Below are positions 36,240-47,910 of a stretch of 64,000 nt of DNA, one piece after another. The translations under genes and the position numbers were made by a program. The stretch comes from Cymbidium sinense (taxonomy: Eukaryota > Streptophyta > Magnoliopsida > Asparagales > Orchidaceae), in NCBI GenBank assembly GCA_021442155.1, contig CM038232.1:64077436-64141435 (forward strand). The letters run 5' to 3'. Under the pieces are notes generated by a model, which was not told the DNA's origin, did not search any database, and saw only the letters and a program-made list of their open reading frames with translations. Every line of letters begins with the position of its first letter. The first letter of the stretch is position 1.

Positions 36240-37545
36240 CCTATGGAGGGGCTTCTTGATCATCTGAACTAATGACTTGTTTCCCTTTATCTTGAGGTGC
36301 TGCCCTAGGAGGTAAAACCTTGCCACTATAGAAGTTGACTTCGGTGATCTCTTATGATAGGATAATAAAAGATTTTACCTACACATGCACACATACAGTT
36401 TCTCTTATGGCACCCTTAGAATCGGATGATTCCAAGTCTATCTCAAGAGGTGAACCCGTAGTAATAAAAGAAGGAAAGTCTAACTCTAAATCAGAAAGAG
36501 GAAGATCAGAATTGTTATAATTATTATTTAGACTTGAAGAGTTATCATTTGGAATAGATTTAGATAACCCATCATAAGTGACACATAAATAATTCAAGCT
36601 AGATTTATACTTTGATTTCTTGGATTTTGAAGGAGGTACATAGTAAAAATCAAGTAAAAGTGGGGTGAGGAATTTGATGCCCTCATCTGTCGATAAAAGA
36701 TGTCTACTAGAAGAAGAGTTAGCTGAAGTAGAGGTAGTCGCTGATGTAGTAGCTACAATAGTGAACTGGAGGCTGGACTATCTGGGTGGTTGCTATCTTG
36801 GCATAACGCTCCCCTTTCCCTGAGTTGGCTTTGGCAACTTGTAAACCTTCCTTGATGTTGGAGGTTAGAGCTATCTCAGGCACCTGCAAGAAAAGTTTCT
36901 TAATTTTGGAGATAATTTTCTTAGAGGTACGGGATAAGGAGATATCCCACCCTTCTTTGGTTTTGGGAAGATCGCAAGTATCTCCAAGGATGGTTGTTCC
37001 ATAAGGTATTCCTTCAGGATAACTATAACACCGGTCCAAAAGCTATGTTCAAGCTAGTCCTTGAATGTGAAGCAATCTTCCAAAAACAGGTGGGAAAAAG
37101 TTAAGATCATTACTTCTGCCCACTTCCTCCGGTCTCTTAGGTTCGGGTAGCTAAAAATTGGGCTTCTTTAAGAGATTCTTAAAGATCTTCCTGATTACCT
37201 CCCTCTTAAATGAATAAGGTTTATTAAGTTTATCTAAAATAATAGGTGGACCATAGCTACACAGGGTATGTAATCTAATGATGGTTGAGGAGGAGGCGGT
37301 GTAGCCAAGGCTTTGGTATGTAGAGGAGGTAGATGGCAGTGGAGCACGGGTCTCTCAAATGGCGAATGTTTCCCATTGTTTACTATTTATCAAGCTTCTT
37401 CTTAAAAGCTTTATGTGGCTTCTGCTTTGTTGATTGGTCCAGAAAAGGAAATTATTTGGCTTCTCCTTGTAAGCTAGTCACCTTGTTGATTAGTTTCTCA
37501 AATGTTTTGATGGTGAAACCTTTAAGCATGAAGATGATTAGGCCA
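36240..37545 (-). pseudogene. Gag C-terminal part, unit 2 (N-terminus missing)
   Basis: The open piece 37039-36719 contains 'GTTILGDTCDLPKTKEGWDI' and 'SRTSKKIISKIKKLFLQV', collinear with 20000-19700 of unit 1. The piece 36597-36379 is Ser/Asn/Asp-rich. Nucleotide similarity to the capsid part continues to about 37545 and then stops. Confidence 0.7.
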
Positions 37546-38580
37546 TGGCCGACTTGGTTCATCATGTGGAAGTGCAAATTTTTGCTGATGAGGCTATTAT
37601 TGTCCATCAAAAATAATTTAAACAATCCATAAGAAAATTTAAGAGTGCCCTAGGAAACATTGATCAACAATCCCATCAATAGAAGCAACAAGGCAGTCGT
37701 GATCTCCCTCCATGGCCCCCACATCAATGAAGTGAACCATGACTAGAAAAGGCATACACACCACTGAACACATCATGTTTTAACGTCTTGATGCCTATTC
37801 GAGATGAAGAGACCATTAAGTAGCCACGTCCACTGAAACAAAATTCATAAAATCAAGAGCACTATTATCACTTCCATCGAAGTCATGGAAATACTACAGA
37901 GGCATGTAAACAACTCAAAGAAGAGATTGAGAGACTCATTTGACAGGGATATCTGCATCGATTTATGCAGATTCATTCAACTCAAGCAAATATAACTCCA
38001 ATTGGGGGGCAACCGGGACAATCATCACAGAAATAATAAAATAGTTGCCAAATAGTTAGAAAAATTGAAGCGATTGTAGCAAGGCCACCACTGTTTAATC
38101 AAGTCTTCATCGCCACTTTTGAAGAGCCAGAGTTAAAAAAAATCATGTATTAATCATCCCATCACTTTTAATGACTCAGACTTGGAAGGAGTCCAAGTTC
38201 CACATCAAGATCCTCTTGTCATCAATGCGAGGATCAGTGACCCATATTATAATGTTAAGAGAATTTTGATTGATAATGGTAGTCATGTTGATATTTTATT
38301 TTACTCCACCTTTCTTAGCATGAGCCTGGTTGAGAAAAGCTCCAACTTGCTCTAGGACCATAATATGGGTTTGATAATTGCCCGATGCAGTGGAGGGACA
38401 ATCACCCTTCCTGTTGTTCTTGGAGAATTTCCTCGACAAGTCACTCATTCAGTTCAATTCATAGTGGTCAAGTCAAATTCAACATACAATGCTATCTTTG
38501 GAAGGCCCCTCCAATCAATCCTTGGTGTCATCACTTTGGTACCTCATCTTAAGATGAAATTTTCAACCCTGGTTAGTTAG
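37546..38580 (+). pseudogene. Gag C-terminus and protease of a second gypsy family
   Basis: This is the only plus-strand gypsy coding trace. The gag part reads 'YTPLNTSCFNVLMPIRDEE' at about 37760-37820. Then comes the knuckle-type 'FHRSHGNTTEACKQLKEEIE' from 37872, with a stop followed by 'QGYLHRF'. The protease is in one frame from 38161: 'DPLVINARISDPYYNVKRIL' is followed by 'IDNGSHVDILFYSTF' (catalytic D-N-G-S). After a stop at about 38353 come 'GGTITLPVVLGEFPRQV', 'YNAIFGRPLQSILGV' and 'HLKMKFST'. The protease C-terminus differs from the 'LLGRPWIH' type of units 1 and 2, so it belongs to another lineage or sub-family. RT and integrase are absent. Confidence 0.8.
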
Positions 38581-38759
38581 TGGTATGAATGACAAATAGT
38601 ACAATCATGTTACCTCAGATAAGCTCGACCATGCTTTTCGGTGACCTTCAACATCGAGAACTTTAAACTTTGAGCTGAAGAAGTGCCTCAAAGGGCTTTT
38701 CTGTAGAAGACTTGCTCCCTATTTCATTATCAGATGACTAACCATAAAGCTATGATTAA
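38581..38759. other. Unassigned spacer before LTR-4
   Basis: About 180 bp lies between the protease stop and the target-site duplication. No clear motif is seen; it may be continuing pol sequence of the plus-strand element. Confidence 0.4.
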
Positions 38760-38764
38760 GGATC
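38760..38764. repeat. Left target-site duplication of LTR-4 (GGATC)
   Basis: Five bases directly before TGTTGACC, identical to 46458-46462. Five bp is the usual length for gypsy integration. Confidence 0.8.
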
Positions 38765-39559
38765 TGTTGACCTTACTTTTGGAGTGAGCTCTTAATCTCC
38801 TCTTCTTAGACTTAGGACTCTTCTAGACACTAAGAATTCCTTAGTCATAAGACACTTCTAGTGATTAGGTGAACAATTAACCTGAGCCTAGAGATTTAGA
38901 AGTGTTAATCGTAAGATTAGGCTATGCCTTAGGGTTTAAGGAAATTACCTATCACATAGCCTTAATCCAATCTAGATGCACTTTCTCAAATCAAACCCAA
39001 ACTCAATTCTCAAACTAAATCTCAAATTCAAATTCAAATTTCAAATATAATTTCAAATTTGACTCCAAATGATTGAAACCTAAAATCAAATTCAAATCCT
39101 AAGACCCTTCCTAAGCCATATGAACCACATTCATAAGCTTAGCCAAAACTCCCTTAGACCGAATCAAATTCAATTGATCTCTTTATAAATCAATTATTCC
39201 TTCATTTATATTCACAAATATAAATGAAATCTAAATTCAAATGACCAACCTATATCAAAAATCAAATCCAAACTCAATCTAAGCCCTTTAAGCCAATTCT
39301 TTGGACTTATCCAAATTATATCAAAATCAAGTAAAAACTAATGGATTTTCTCTCTCGAATCAATCATTCATTCGATCATTTATCCAAATATAAATAAAAC
39401 TACAATTATCAAACCAAATTCAAGTCAACCAAGTTAAGCCTAACTTAGCCCTTTTGACTTAAAACTTTCAATTGAGCTAAAACCCATTGGACTCCAAATT
39501 GATTGCCATTGAATTTATATTTTAATCTAGGGCTCATATATAAGTTCAACTAAACTTGA

Positions 39560-40110
39560 ATCAAGTCAAAACCAAATCAGTTGACCCACTTAGGTCCACT
39601 TGACCCAAAGTGACCTAAAGGACCCATTTGAGCCAACTTTCAATCCAACCCAAATTGGATTGAACCAAGCTCAACAAAACTTTTTACCATGATTATTAAT
39701 CACCCTAAGATGATCAATTGCAATCAATTGGCCCAAACCAAGCCCAATTGGCCATTTGATCCAAATTGACCCAAATTGGCCTAAAGGACCAAATCGGGTC
39801 AAATCATGATCTAACAATTGATTAAGCTCATTCCAAATTGATTATTGAACTTGACCAATGCCATAATTAAACCCAATTTGATCAATCGAGCCCAATTGGT
39901 CAACTTGACCTCTCCTAGCCCAAATTGGCCTAAAGGTTCAATTTGGCTTAAATCAAATTAAATCCAAATTAATAAACTAAAGACCACATTCATCTTCTTA
40001 AATTGAACATGAATCAAACCATAACGTAAGCTAATTTGGTCAATTTTGGTCAAATGGGTTGACCCAATATGACCCATATGACCTAAATTGGCCCAAATCC
40101 CTTGAAACTA
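39560..40110 (+). promoter_or_regulatory. TTGAC (W-box-like) cluster in U3 of LTR-4
   Basis: Repeated TTGACC and GGTCAA words run up to about 320 bp upstream of the TATA box, including 'gttgaccca', 'acttgaccc', 'ggtcaa' and 'ttgaccca'. The same arrangement is seen relative to the TATA-like box of LTR-3. Confidence 0.4.
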
Positions 40111-40423
40111 AATCAAGACACATTAGGGGCTTGTCAAACCCGACCCAAACCCATTTGGAATCAGCCCAAAACCAAACCAACCAATTTTAATCCCTCATGG
40201 ATCCTTCCCACATAGGATTCCATTTAACCTCATTTAATTCTCCCCCCATCACATGCACTTAACTCCTCCCCAATATTTATATTGTATATGGCTGATCATA
40301 TGACATCAAGAGAGGACTTTGGGGCAAAAATACAAAGTCCTCAATCAATCCATCATCCACCCCAAGGAAGATGGCAATCAATTTGGAGCTAAAAAGTTCA
40401 AAAAATAATGGATTTTCGGCCAT

Positions 40424-40430
40424 TATAAAG
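40424..40430 (+). promoter_or_regulatory. TATA box of LTR-4
   Basis: GGCCATTATAAAGGAGGGG contains TATAAAG. A pyrimidine-rich stretch ('ctcttgctcccacc') follows about 30 bp downstream, as expected near a plant transcription start. It lies about 1.66 kb from the LTR start. Initiation here would make U3 about 1.7 kb and R plus U5 about 6 kb. Confidence 0.5.
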
Positions 40431-41399
40431 GAGGGGAAAATGAAGCTTTAGATCTCTTGCTCCCACCATCATTCAGCCCCCAAAAGCTCCCTAAAGCAGA
40501 AATGAACCCATCCCCCACCTCTTTGAGCTATTTTTGAGCTCAAAAATATAAATAATTACTTTTTTGGTGAAGTGACGGTAGATATCAGAGAAGAAGATGT
40601 TCCAAAGGGAGGAAAGGGTTAAAGATCATTCCAGAGCTTCCTCACATACCTAAGAGTTTGCTCGGATCTTCATCGCTGCCGGAAACCATCCCCAACAAGA
40701 TAAATTTTTCCAAACCGTAGCTGACCTTAGGATTTCACGTATTTTGTGTTAATTTTCTTTCAATTTTAGGAATATACCTAAATAATTCTACATTTTTTTT
40801 TACTTTAAATCATCCCAATTAGAAAATAAAATTTTTTCGGTGCGAATCGATGCGAAAACTGGTCAATTTAGATAAGTTTTCACATAGAAAACTCATTTTT
40901 TCCTAAAAAAAAAAGCCTGAAAACAATGTTCATCGCCGACGGGCTATAGCCGTCAAAGTTCAGATCGGGCGGCTCGGATCGGATGTGATCACGGATAGTC
41001 CGATCATCCAGTTTGCGTGATCGGACGGTTTAGATCACACATGGATGCTTCGATTAGAGCTTTTAGATGCTTTAATGTGATCGGGGACATTCAGCGATTC
41101 GGATGTCGAATGACTTCGAGATCATGCGATCCAGCCTTTGGATGTGTGATCGATATGGACCATTCGATCTGATCGAACTATCTAAGCGAGCAGCGGGTCA
41201 TTTTCTCTTCCGCCTAATATAATAGGCGTAGCATATTTCTTTTTATATAAAAAATTAATTTAAATCATCTAAAACTAAAAAAATTCATAAAAAATAAAAT
41301 ATTTAACCAAAACTACAAATAAAGGCTCGTTAGATTTGTCTTTCCGAGAGAAATCCAACAAACCCAAAATCCCTAAATTTCACTAAGTATTTTGAGCTT

Positions 41400-44120
41400 A
41401 ATTTGAGTTTTAGTAAAAATCAAATTTAATTAATTAAACCAAAAATATAAATCATATTAAGTTGAAATTTACAGAAATTAAAATAAATGCTAAAACACAC
41501 CTACCATAAAAATTTCAAGTAAAAGGAACTTCTAGATTGGGAGAAATTAAATTTTGAAATTTCGATTATCCATTTTAATAAAATAAATCAAATAAAAATT
41601 CACAAATTTACAAAAATCTTCAAAATGGCTTAAATCACTTAAATTAACATCTAGGACTCTTATAAAAATAATGTGATCTTTTGAATCCTAATGAACCCCA
41701 AACAAACACTTAAGAGTAGAGTTTAATCAATTAAGGAATTAATTAAAACATAATCTAAAAACAATTTATATATCAAATCAAAATCAGAAATGAAATAACA
41801 CTTTAGCAATCATTAATCAAACCTCAAATCAAAAAAAATATCATTCTTAGAGAAAATTAAATTAAATATGATTAAACCTATTTAAGTTAATAAAACTCAA
41901 TTAAATGATTAAATCTTAAATCAAACTTAAAATTAAACAAATCTAGGAAACTTTAACATGGGTGAAACCGGTATAACTGAACCTACACTATGCATGGAAT
42001 CTTAATCATATGAAACCCCTTAATGTGTATAAATAAACTGAAACTAATTAATCATTAAATAAACTAAAAAAATCAAATTGATTAATAAACCAATACAGCA
42101 TAATCATTTAATACTAGTCGAATTAAACCAAATAAAATTAAAGTAAACTTAATTAATATATGATTAAATCACATCCATTTGGAATAAGATAATTAATTAA
42201 CCATTAAATATTTCAACCTAATAACTAAATCAAACATATTAATGAAATCAAATAAACATAATAGGTGAATCAAATCAATAAAACTCTAACCATAAATAAT
42301 CAAACTTAATTAAAATGAAATAAACAATTAATTCACTTAATAATAATGATGGTAATAACAATAATCCTTTAATCAAATCAAACTTAAGGAAACCACTTAA
42401 CTAAACCAAATCACTCAGATGTGAGAAATTAAGTCATTAATCTCTAATTAGATAAACTCTTAATTAATCTAATGATTTAAAAATTTAATTACCCTTAATC
42501 AAACTTAATTTAATGCAAACTTAATGAATTAATCCATAATCTTAATTAATCAAATTAATTTAAATAAGATACATTAAAACTAACTCTAAAATTAAGCTTA
42601 AATCAAACCCTTAATTAAAATTAATAATTATTCACACCCCTCAAATAAACTAATTAAGTTAATCAAATTAATCATATTAAACCTAAGTTTAATCAAACAT
42701 AATTAAAATGCAATTAAATACTAATTAAAACCTAAATTAAGCCTAAATCATTAAGTCATTAATCTCTAATTAAACAAACCCTTAATTAATCTAATAATTT
42801 AAAATTTTAATTGCCCTTAATCAAACTTAATTAATCAAACATCTAATTAATACAAACATAATAAATTAATCCATCATCTTAATAAATCAAATTATTTTAT
42901 AAATTATATTAAAATTAATTCAAATCAAGCACTTAATTAATCTACTAATTAATTTAATCACACCTATTAAATAAACTAATTAAGTCAATTAAATTAATCA
43001 TATTAAACTTAAGCTTAATCAAATAAAATTAATTAAATGCTTCAAATCCCAATTTAAACTTAAATCATTAACTCATTAATTACATAATTAACCCAAATAA
43101 ATATGAAATCAAATTGAAAATTAAACAAATTTTTATTTAATTTAATAATTAATCATACATCTTAAATAAACTAATTAAGTTAATTAAATTAAATTAAACT
43201 AATCAAATAAAATGCTAAATACTAATCAAAACCTAAATTAAACTTAAATTATTGAGTCATTAATTACATTATTAGTCTAAACAAATATGAAATCAAATTG
43301 AAAATTAAGCAAACCTTAATAATTAACATAAATATACTTCTTAATTAAACTAATCACATTGAATCTAAGCAAACCCATAGATCAATAAAGCTAATCAAAT
43401 AAAATTAAATAAAATTAAATTAAATTAAGAAAGACTCTCATCAATTTAATATGTAATCAAAACAAATCTCATTCAACCTACTTAAATAAGATAAACTAAT
43501 CAACTATCCAATGTATGAAATCAAAATACAAACCAAACTTTGATGAACATGACAAATGGATGTGATTAAAAATAAAATCCTAATTACAAAGAATCAAAAT
43601 CAATTAAAACCAAATAAAATTTTAATTAATCTAATCCGATCAAACTACAAATAAATGAACCACAGTCAAATAAGCATGAAATTAAGTCACATAACCATAA
43701 TCAAAGAAAAGAATTAAATATTAATTCAAAAGGATATTGAATTATCAAGATTTAACTAAACCAAAGACGTCTAATCTAAAATTAATCAATCAAAAGAACA
43801 TGAACTTAAACAAATTTAAACTTCATTAGATATTAAGGATATTGAATTATTAACATTTAATTAAACAAAAAACATCTAATATGAAATTAATCAATCAAAA
43901 GAACATGAACTTAAACAAACTTAAACTTTATCAAAGATCAAGGATATTGAATTATCAAGATTTAATTAACCAATCAAAAACACATGAGTTTAAACAAACT
44001 TAAAAATATCAAGGATAATGAATTATCAAGATATAATTAAACCAAAACATCTAAATCAAAATCAATCAATCAAATACTTAAACTCAATTTCTACAAATCA
44101 AATCAAATAAAATACACAAA
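41400..44120. repeat. Low-complexity AATTAAATCAAA tract in LTR-4
   Basis: Inverted counterpart of 4975-7130: permutations of AATCAAATTAAT for 2.7 kb, with A and C on plus. Confidence 0.8.
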
Positions 44121-46457
44121 TTCAAATGGGCTAATTAAGATACTTGAGGACCTTAGTTAGATTCTTTAGGAATTAGGATGTAGAATAGGGTGAGTTCCAT
44201 CTACAAATGGAATTCATTCTACTCTTCATTCTTGAAAACCTAAACTTCATTTTAACCAAATAAAAGTGAAATAAAAATGAAAAATTAATCATTAAATCAT
44301 TTAAATTGAAATCACCCAAAGGTAAAATTTAAACAAATTCAAACTCCAAATTGAAACTTAAACTAAAGAAGCCTGGTAAAGTCTTGCAACACAAGCCTTA
44401 AGCACACACATTAGAATACCGAGTCACCACTTCTAGTGCTAGGTTAGGGCGTTGTATGTATGATATTATATTTTTGTTTTGTGATGTAATGTTTTAGACT
44501 GGATGTTAGGGTGTATATTTCATAGACTGAATGTTAGGCCATTATTAGCCTAATCATATTTTCTGCAAGGGGTTGTGCTACAGGGCCATTATAATAAAAT
44601 ATAAATACTTTTGTTGTGCAGGTTGCTTAGCACTAAGCATAACCTATGTTAGGATACGTAGGCTTGGTTACCCATGTGTGGGGTGCTAAGTCCAAATTAT
44701 TCATATATCTGCTTGGGTTGTATGATGTGTTTAACTAACATTTATTTTGCAGGTGTAGCTAGATTTACTTTTCCTATTTTTGATGTAGTTTTGTGTTAGG
44801 AATTAGGATTAGTGTTATGGGAGATTAGGATGAGCAATGGCTAGAAGGCTTAGCCCTTGGGGTACCCTGTGATGCCTTTAGAGCAAATCAAATCAAAAGA
44901 AAGAGAATGAAGAAATGAAGATAAGAAGACCCCTATAGTATGTATTATTTTTTTTGTAATCTGGGTTGTATAAGGGTAGAGCTTAGCTACCCATATTTTT
45001 TTCTCTTTTTGGGGTATATAGCGGAACCTAACCGCACTGGCCTTTTATTTTTTATGATAGTCTATAAAATTGTTTGATGTTGTGTTTAGATTGCACATTA
45101 GAACAACATATTTTTTATAGTTTCTTTATGATTGATGCTTAAATGTGTGGCCTGAATGTGATAAGCTCTTAGGATAAAATTAAATTTTCTATCCCACTAA
45201 CAACTCATAACTAAAATTTTAAAATAACTCATAACCTTACATAAAAGCCTAAGAATTAAATCAAGATAATAAAATTTTTAGTAACCCCATGAATGTATAA
45301 TATCATGCATATCATATTATTTCACTCTTGTTAAGAGGGGACTTCCATCTTTGCCAAAGATTGAAGGCATAACCTGTGAGAGCCTTTGGTGGAAGAACAC
45401 CCTTTTCTCTCTTGATTTGACCCATAATCAAATTCTCATGCATTTAGGCATACAAAATTACATAGCCTGCATCAAAATAAAGTGTTCAAAAGAATCAAAT
45501 AAATTTGATAAAATTTGCATTAGATTAAGTCATGGATTCATACCACTCATGCTCTAGTCTCTTAGGGAGTGAGTTTAAGGACTTAGTCTCCTTTCTAAAT
45601 GAACAATAGTGTAGCCATCTTGCAAAGCATAAGATTTTCTTACATGGATTTAAAGCATAGGAGGAGTTAGCTAGCTTCCACTCTAGGTGGTAATAAGTCC
45701 AGCAGTCAGGTGATTTATTCTCTCTTATGGAGGTGAACCATATACCCATTTTTGCCTTAGATTTAGGTCGTGCCTTTGTTTTGTATCAAGGATTTTTAGT
45801 TTAGGAATCTGAGGTAGCTATTTCCTTCAGGCTACAAGCATAAAATCTCACCTCTTAGGCATTTTCACAATCTTATATTATGGAATTATAAGCCCTAGCA
45901 ATCTAATAAAATGTCAACTCAAATAATTAACTCTCTTCAATTTCAAAAAATATAAAGCCCAATTATAGGGTAAGTTGGAATGTTCACTAGGCTTTCTAGT
46001 ATCATGAGCATTTCCTACTTTCTCCCTTTGGATTCCAAAAATAAGTATTCTCCTTGATCTATCCCATTTGATTTTCTAAAATATCTAATCCTTTGATAGT
46101 CTTAACCTTGAAATCTTTAGAGACCCTAATTGTCTACTTTAATCGAGAGTATTTTTAAGAAATTCCCATTCCTTAGGATATAATTAACTATAAGGGCTTG
46201 CCTTCATAGGGAACTTAATAAACCCGACTTAAAATAAATCCTATTATACTTTTCCATGTAAAGTAGGGGAAAGATCTCTGGTATATTCGAAGATCCATCA
46301 TGCCTTAAGAGTCCTTATTAGGTGATTAGGTCCATTATAGGGTGGTGATTTCTATCTTTCGAGATAATATATCATTCCTTAATGTTGTACCCAATCACTC
46401 CAATAAGTACTCCCTAAGATCTGCGTGGTATCCCGCATCCCAAAAATAAACACCATA

Positions 46458-46462
46458 GGATC
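46458..46462. repeat. Right target-site duplication of LTR-4 (GGATC)
   Basis: Five bases directly after ACACCATA, identical to 38760-38764. Confidence 0.8.
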
Positions 46463-46770
46463 TAAAGGAAAAAAATTTCCCTAGAACTTGGAACATGGAG
46501 GATCTCTGAAAGTATTATCTGTAATTCTTGGTGGATAAATATTATAGCATTTATTCTATATCATTTGTTTTTTCCTCTCTACCTCTTATCTTTTGTTAAC
46601 TATCTCTAAAAATTTATCTCATTCCTCTTGTTATGTTGTCTTATAATAATATTATATCACCGACATTATCAAACTAATGAGTTTATGACTTATTCTTTCA
46701 AGATTATTGCACATAAATGATCTTTTTCATTTCAATCCTCCCACTTTAGAAATGCACATCTCACGTTGTG
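46463..46770. other. Right flank of LTR-4, no gene seen
   Basis: About 300 bp of AT-rich DNA. It may continue the plus-strand gypsy element into which LTR-4 inserted, but no motif supports that. Confidence 0.4.
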
Positions 46771-46776
46771 TCTCGG

Positions 46777-47345
46777 TCGGGACATGATCAATCCCAAGAA
46801 AATTTGATCGGACCTCTTTCATATAGGTTAATGTCATCAAGTAACACTTTGACAAATAACCTCAGATGGGTCAAAAATCCTTCACGGATTCAATTCGACC
46901 CCTTCCATACAGGTTAATGTCATCAAGTAACACCTTGACAAATAACCTCGGATGGGTCAAAAATCCTTCGCGGATTCAATTCGACCCATTCCATACATGT
47001 TAATATCATCAAGTAACACTTTGATAAACAATCTCGGATAGGTCAAAAATCCTTTGCGAATTTAATTTGATTCCTTCCATAAGGTTAATGTCATCAAGTA
47101 ACACTTTGAAAAATAATTCGGATGGGTCAAAAATCTTTCACGAATTCAGTTCGACCCCTTCCATACAGGTTAATGTCATCAAGTAACACTTTGACAAATA
47201 ATCTCGGATGGGTCAAAAATCCTTCACGGATTCAATTCAACCCCTTCCATATAGGTTAATATTATCAAGTAACAGTTTGACAAACAATCTCGGATGGGTC
47301 AAAATCTTTATATTTGATTATACCCCTTCCATTCAAGTCAACGGC
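46777..47345. repeat. 86-bp tandem repeat array, ~6.5 units
   Basis: 'GGTTAATGTCATCAAGTAAC' or a close variant starts at 46826, 46912, 46998, 47083, 47168 and 47254, with a weaker copy at 47336. Spacing is 85-86 bp. Each unit also carries 'gatgggtcaaaaatccttc' and 'cccttccatac'. Unit sequences are very similar, so the array is young relative to the flanking elements. Confidence 0.9.
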
Positions 47346-47499
47346 ATCAAGTAACATCATGAAAAATGACACTCTAAAATTATTTGCCAGAATTTTTGAG
47401 TTTATTGAGGAATGGTTTCTAATCAATGCTTCCCCACCAAATTTGCAGTTGCCAACTGTTGAACCATCTATTGGAGTTTCAAGAAAATTAATTTTCTAT

Positions 47500-47910
47500 G
47501 AACTACGGGCCTTGATCACCTCCAAATCCGGTCAGTTCGATGAGGACAATTGACACCTCTTTCGAGGGAAAACCAGAGCCTCATCGTATGAACTATGGGC
47601 TTTGATCGTCTCCAAATTGATCGATCTGACGAAGATAGTTGATGTCTCTTTTGAGGAAAATTAGAGCCTCAGATGAACTATGGGTCTTGATCTCCTCCAA
47701 ATTTGATTAGTCTAACGAGGATAGTTGATGCCTCTTTCGAGGGAAACTAAAGCCTTGCCGTATGAACTACTAGCCTTGATCGCCTTTGAACCTTGTCAGT
47801 CTAACAAAGACAATTGATGCCTCTTTCGAGGGAAAATCGGGGCCTTGCCGTATGAACAACGAACCTTGATCGCCTTTGAACCCGGTCGATCTGACGAGAG
47901 GGTCTTGATC
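47500..47910. repeat. ~89-bp tandem repeat array, ~4.5 units
   Basis: 'GAACTAYGGGCCTTGATC' starts recur at 47500, 47590, 47675, 47764 and 47854 (spacing 85-90). Units share 'tgatgcctctttcgaggg' and 'gcctt/cgccgtat'. The word 'gaactacg..(c)cttgatc' resembles sequence in LTR/UTR regions of Tat/Athila-type elements, so the array may derive from the 3' region of the plus-strand element. Confidence 0.85.

Larger units (their letters stand above)
31500..37545 (-). mobile_element. Internal coding region of gypsy unit 2 (Tat-type), decayed and 5'-truncated
   Basis: It has the same domain order as unit 1 on the minus strand and aligns with 14260-20620. Homology to unit 1 gag stops at about 37545 ('aagcatgaagatgattaggccatg'), where a plus-strand element of another family begins. 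The N-terminal gag and the 5' LTR of this unit are therefore missing. Its RT is better preserved than that of unit 1, but integrase is worse. All domains carry stops or frameshifts. Confidence 0.85.
38765..46457 (+). mobile_element. LTR-4: complete solo LTR of the main family, plus orientation
   Basis: It begins TGTTGACC and ends ACACCATA. The same end is CACCACA in LTR-5, so the last CA has become TA. It is flanked by a perfect 5-bp duplication GGATC (38760-38764 and 46458-46462). It is the inverted counterpart of LTR-2 and LTR-3 over its whole 7.7 kb, and no internal region is attached on either side. A solo LTR arises by recombination between the two LTRs of one insertion. The order is U3 (GGTCAA/TTGACC-rich), TATA box, leader, GC-rich block (40930-41200), AT-rich tract and terminal block. 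Confidence 0.9.

Noticed and set aside
46453..46457. Ending LTR-4 at AACA (46452) so as to mirror TGTT
   Set aside because: The LTR-5 terminus TGTGGTG and the exact GGATC duplication both place the end at 46457.
46777..47910. CRISPR-like array
   Set aside because: Units are contiguous 86-89 bp repeats without unique spacers, and the context is a eukaryotic transposon-rich region.
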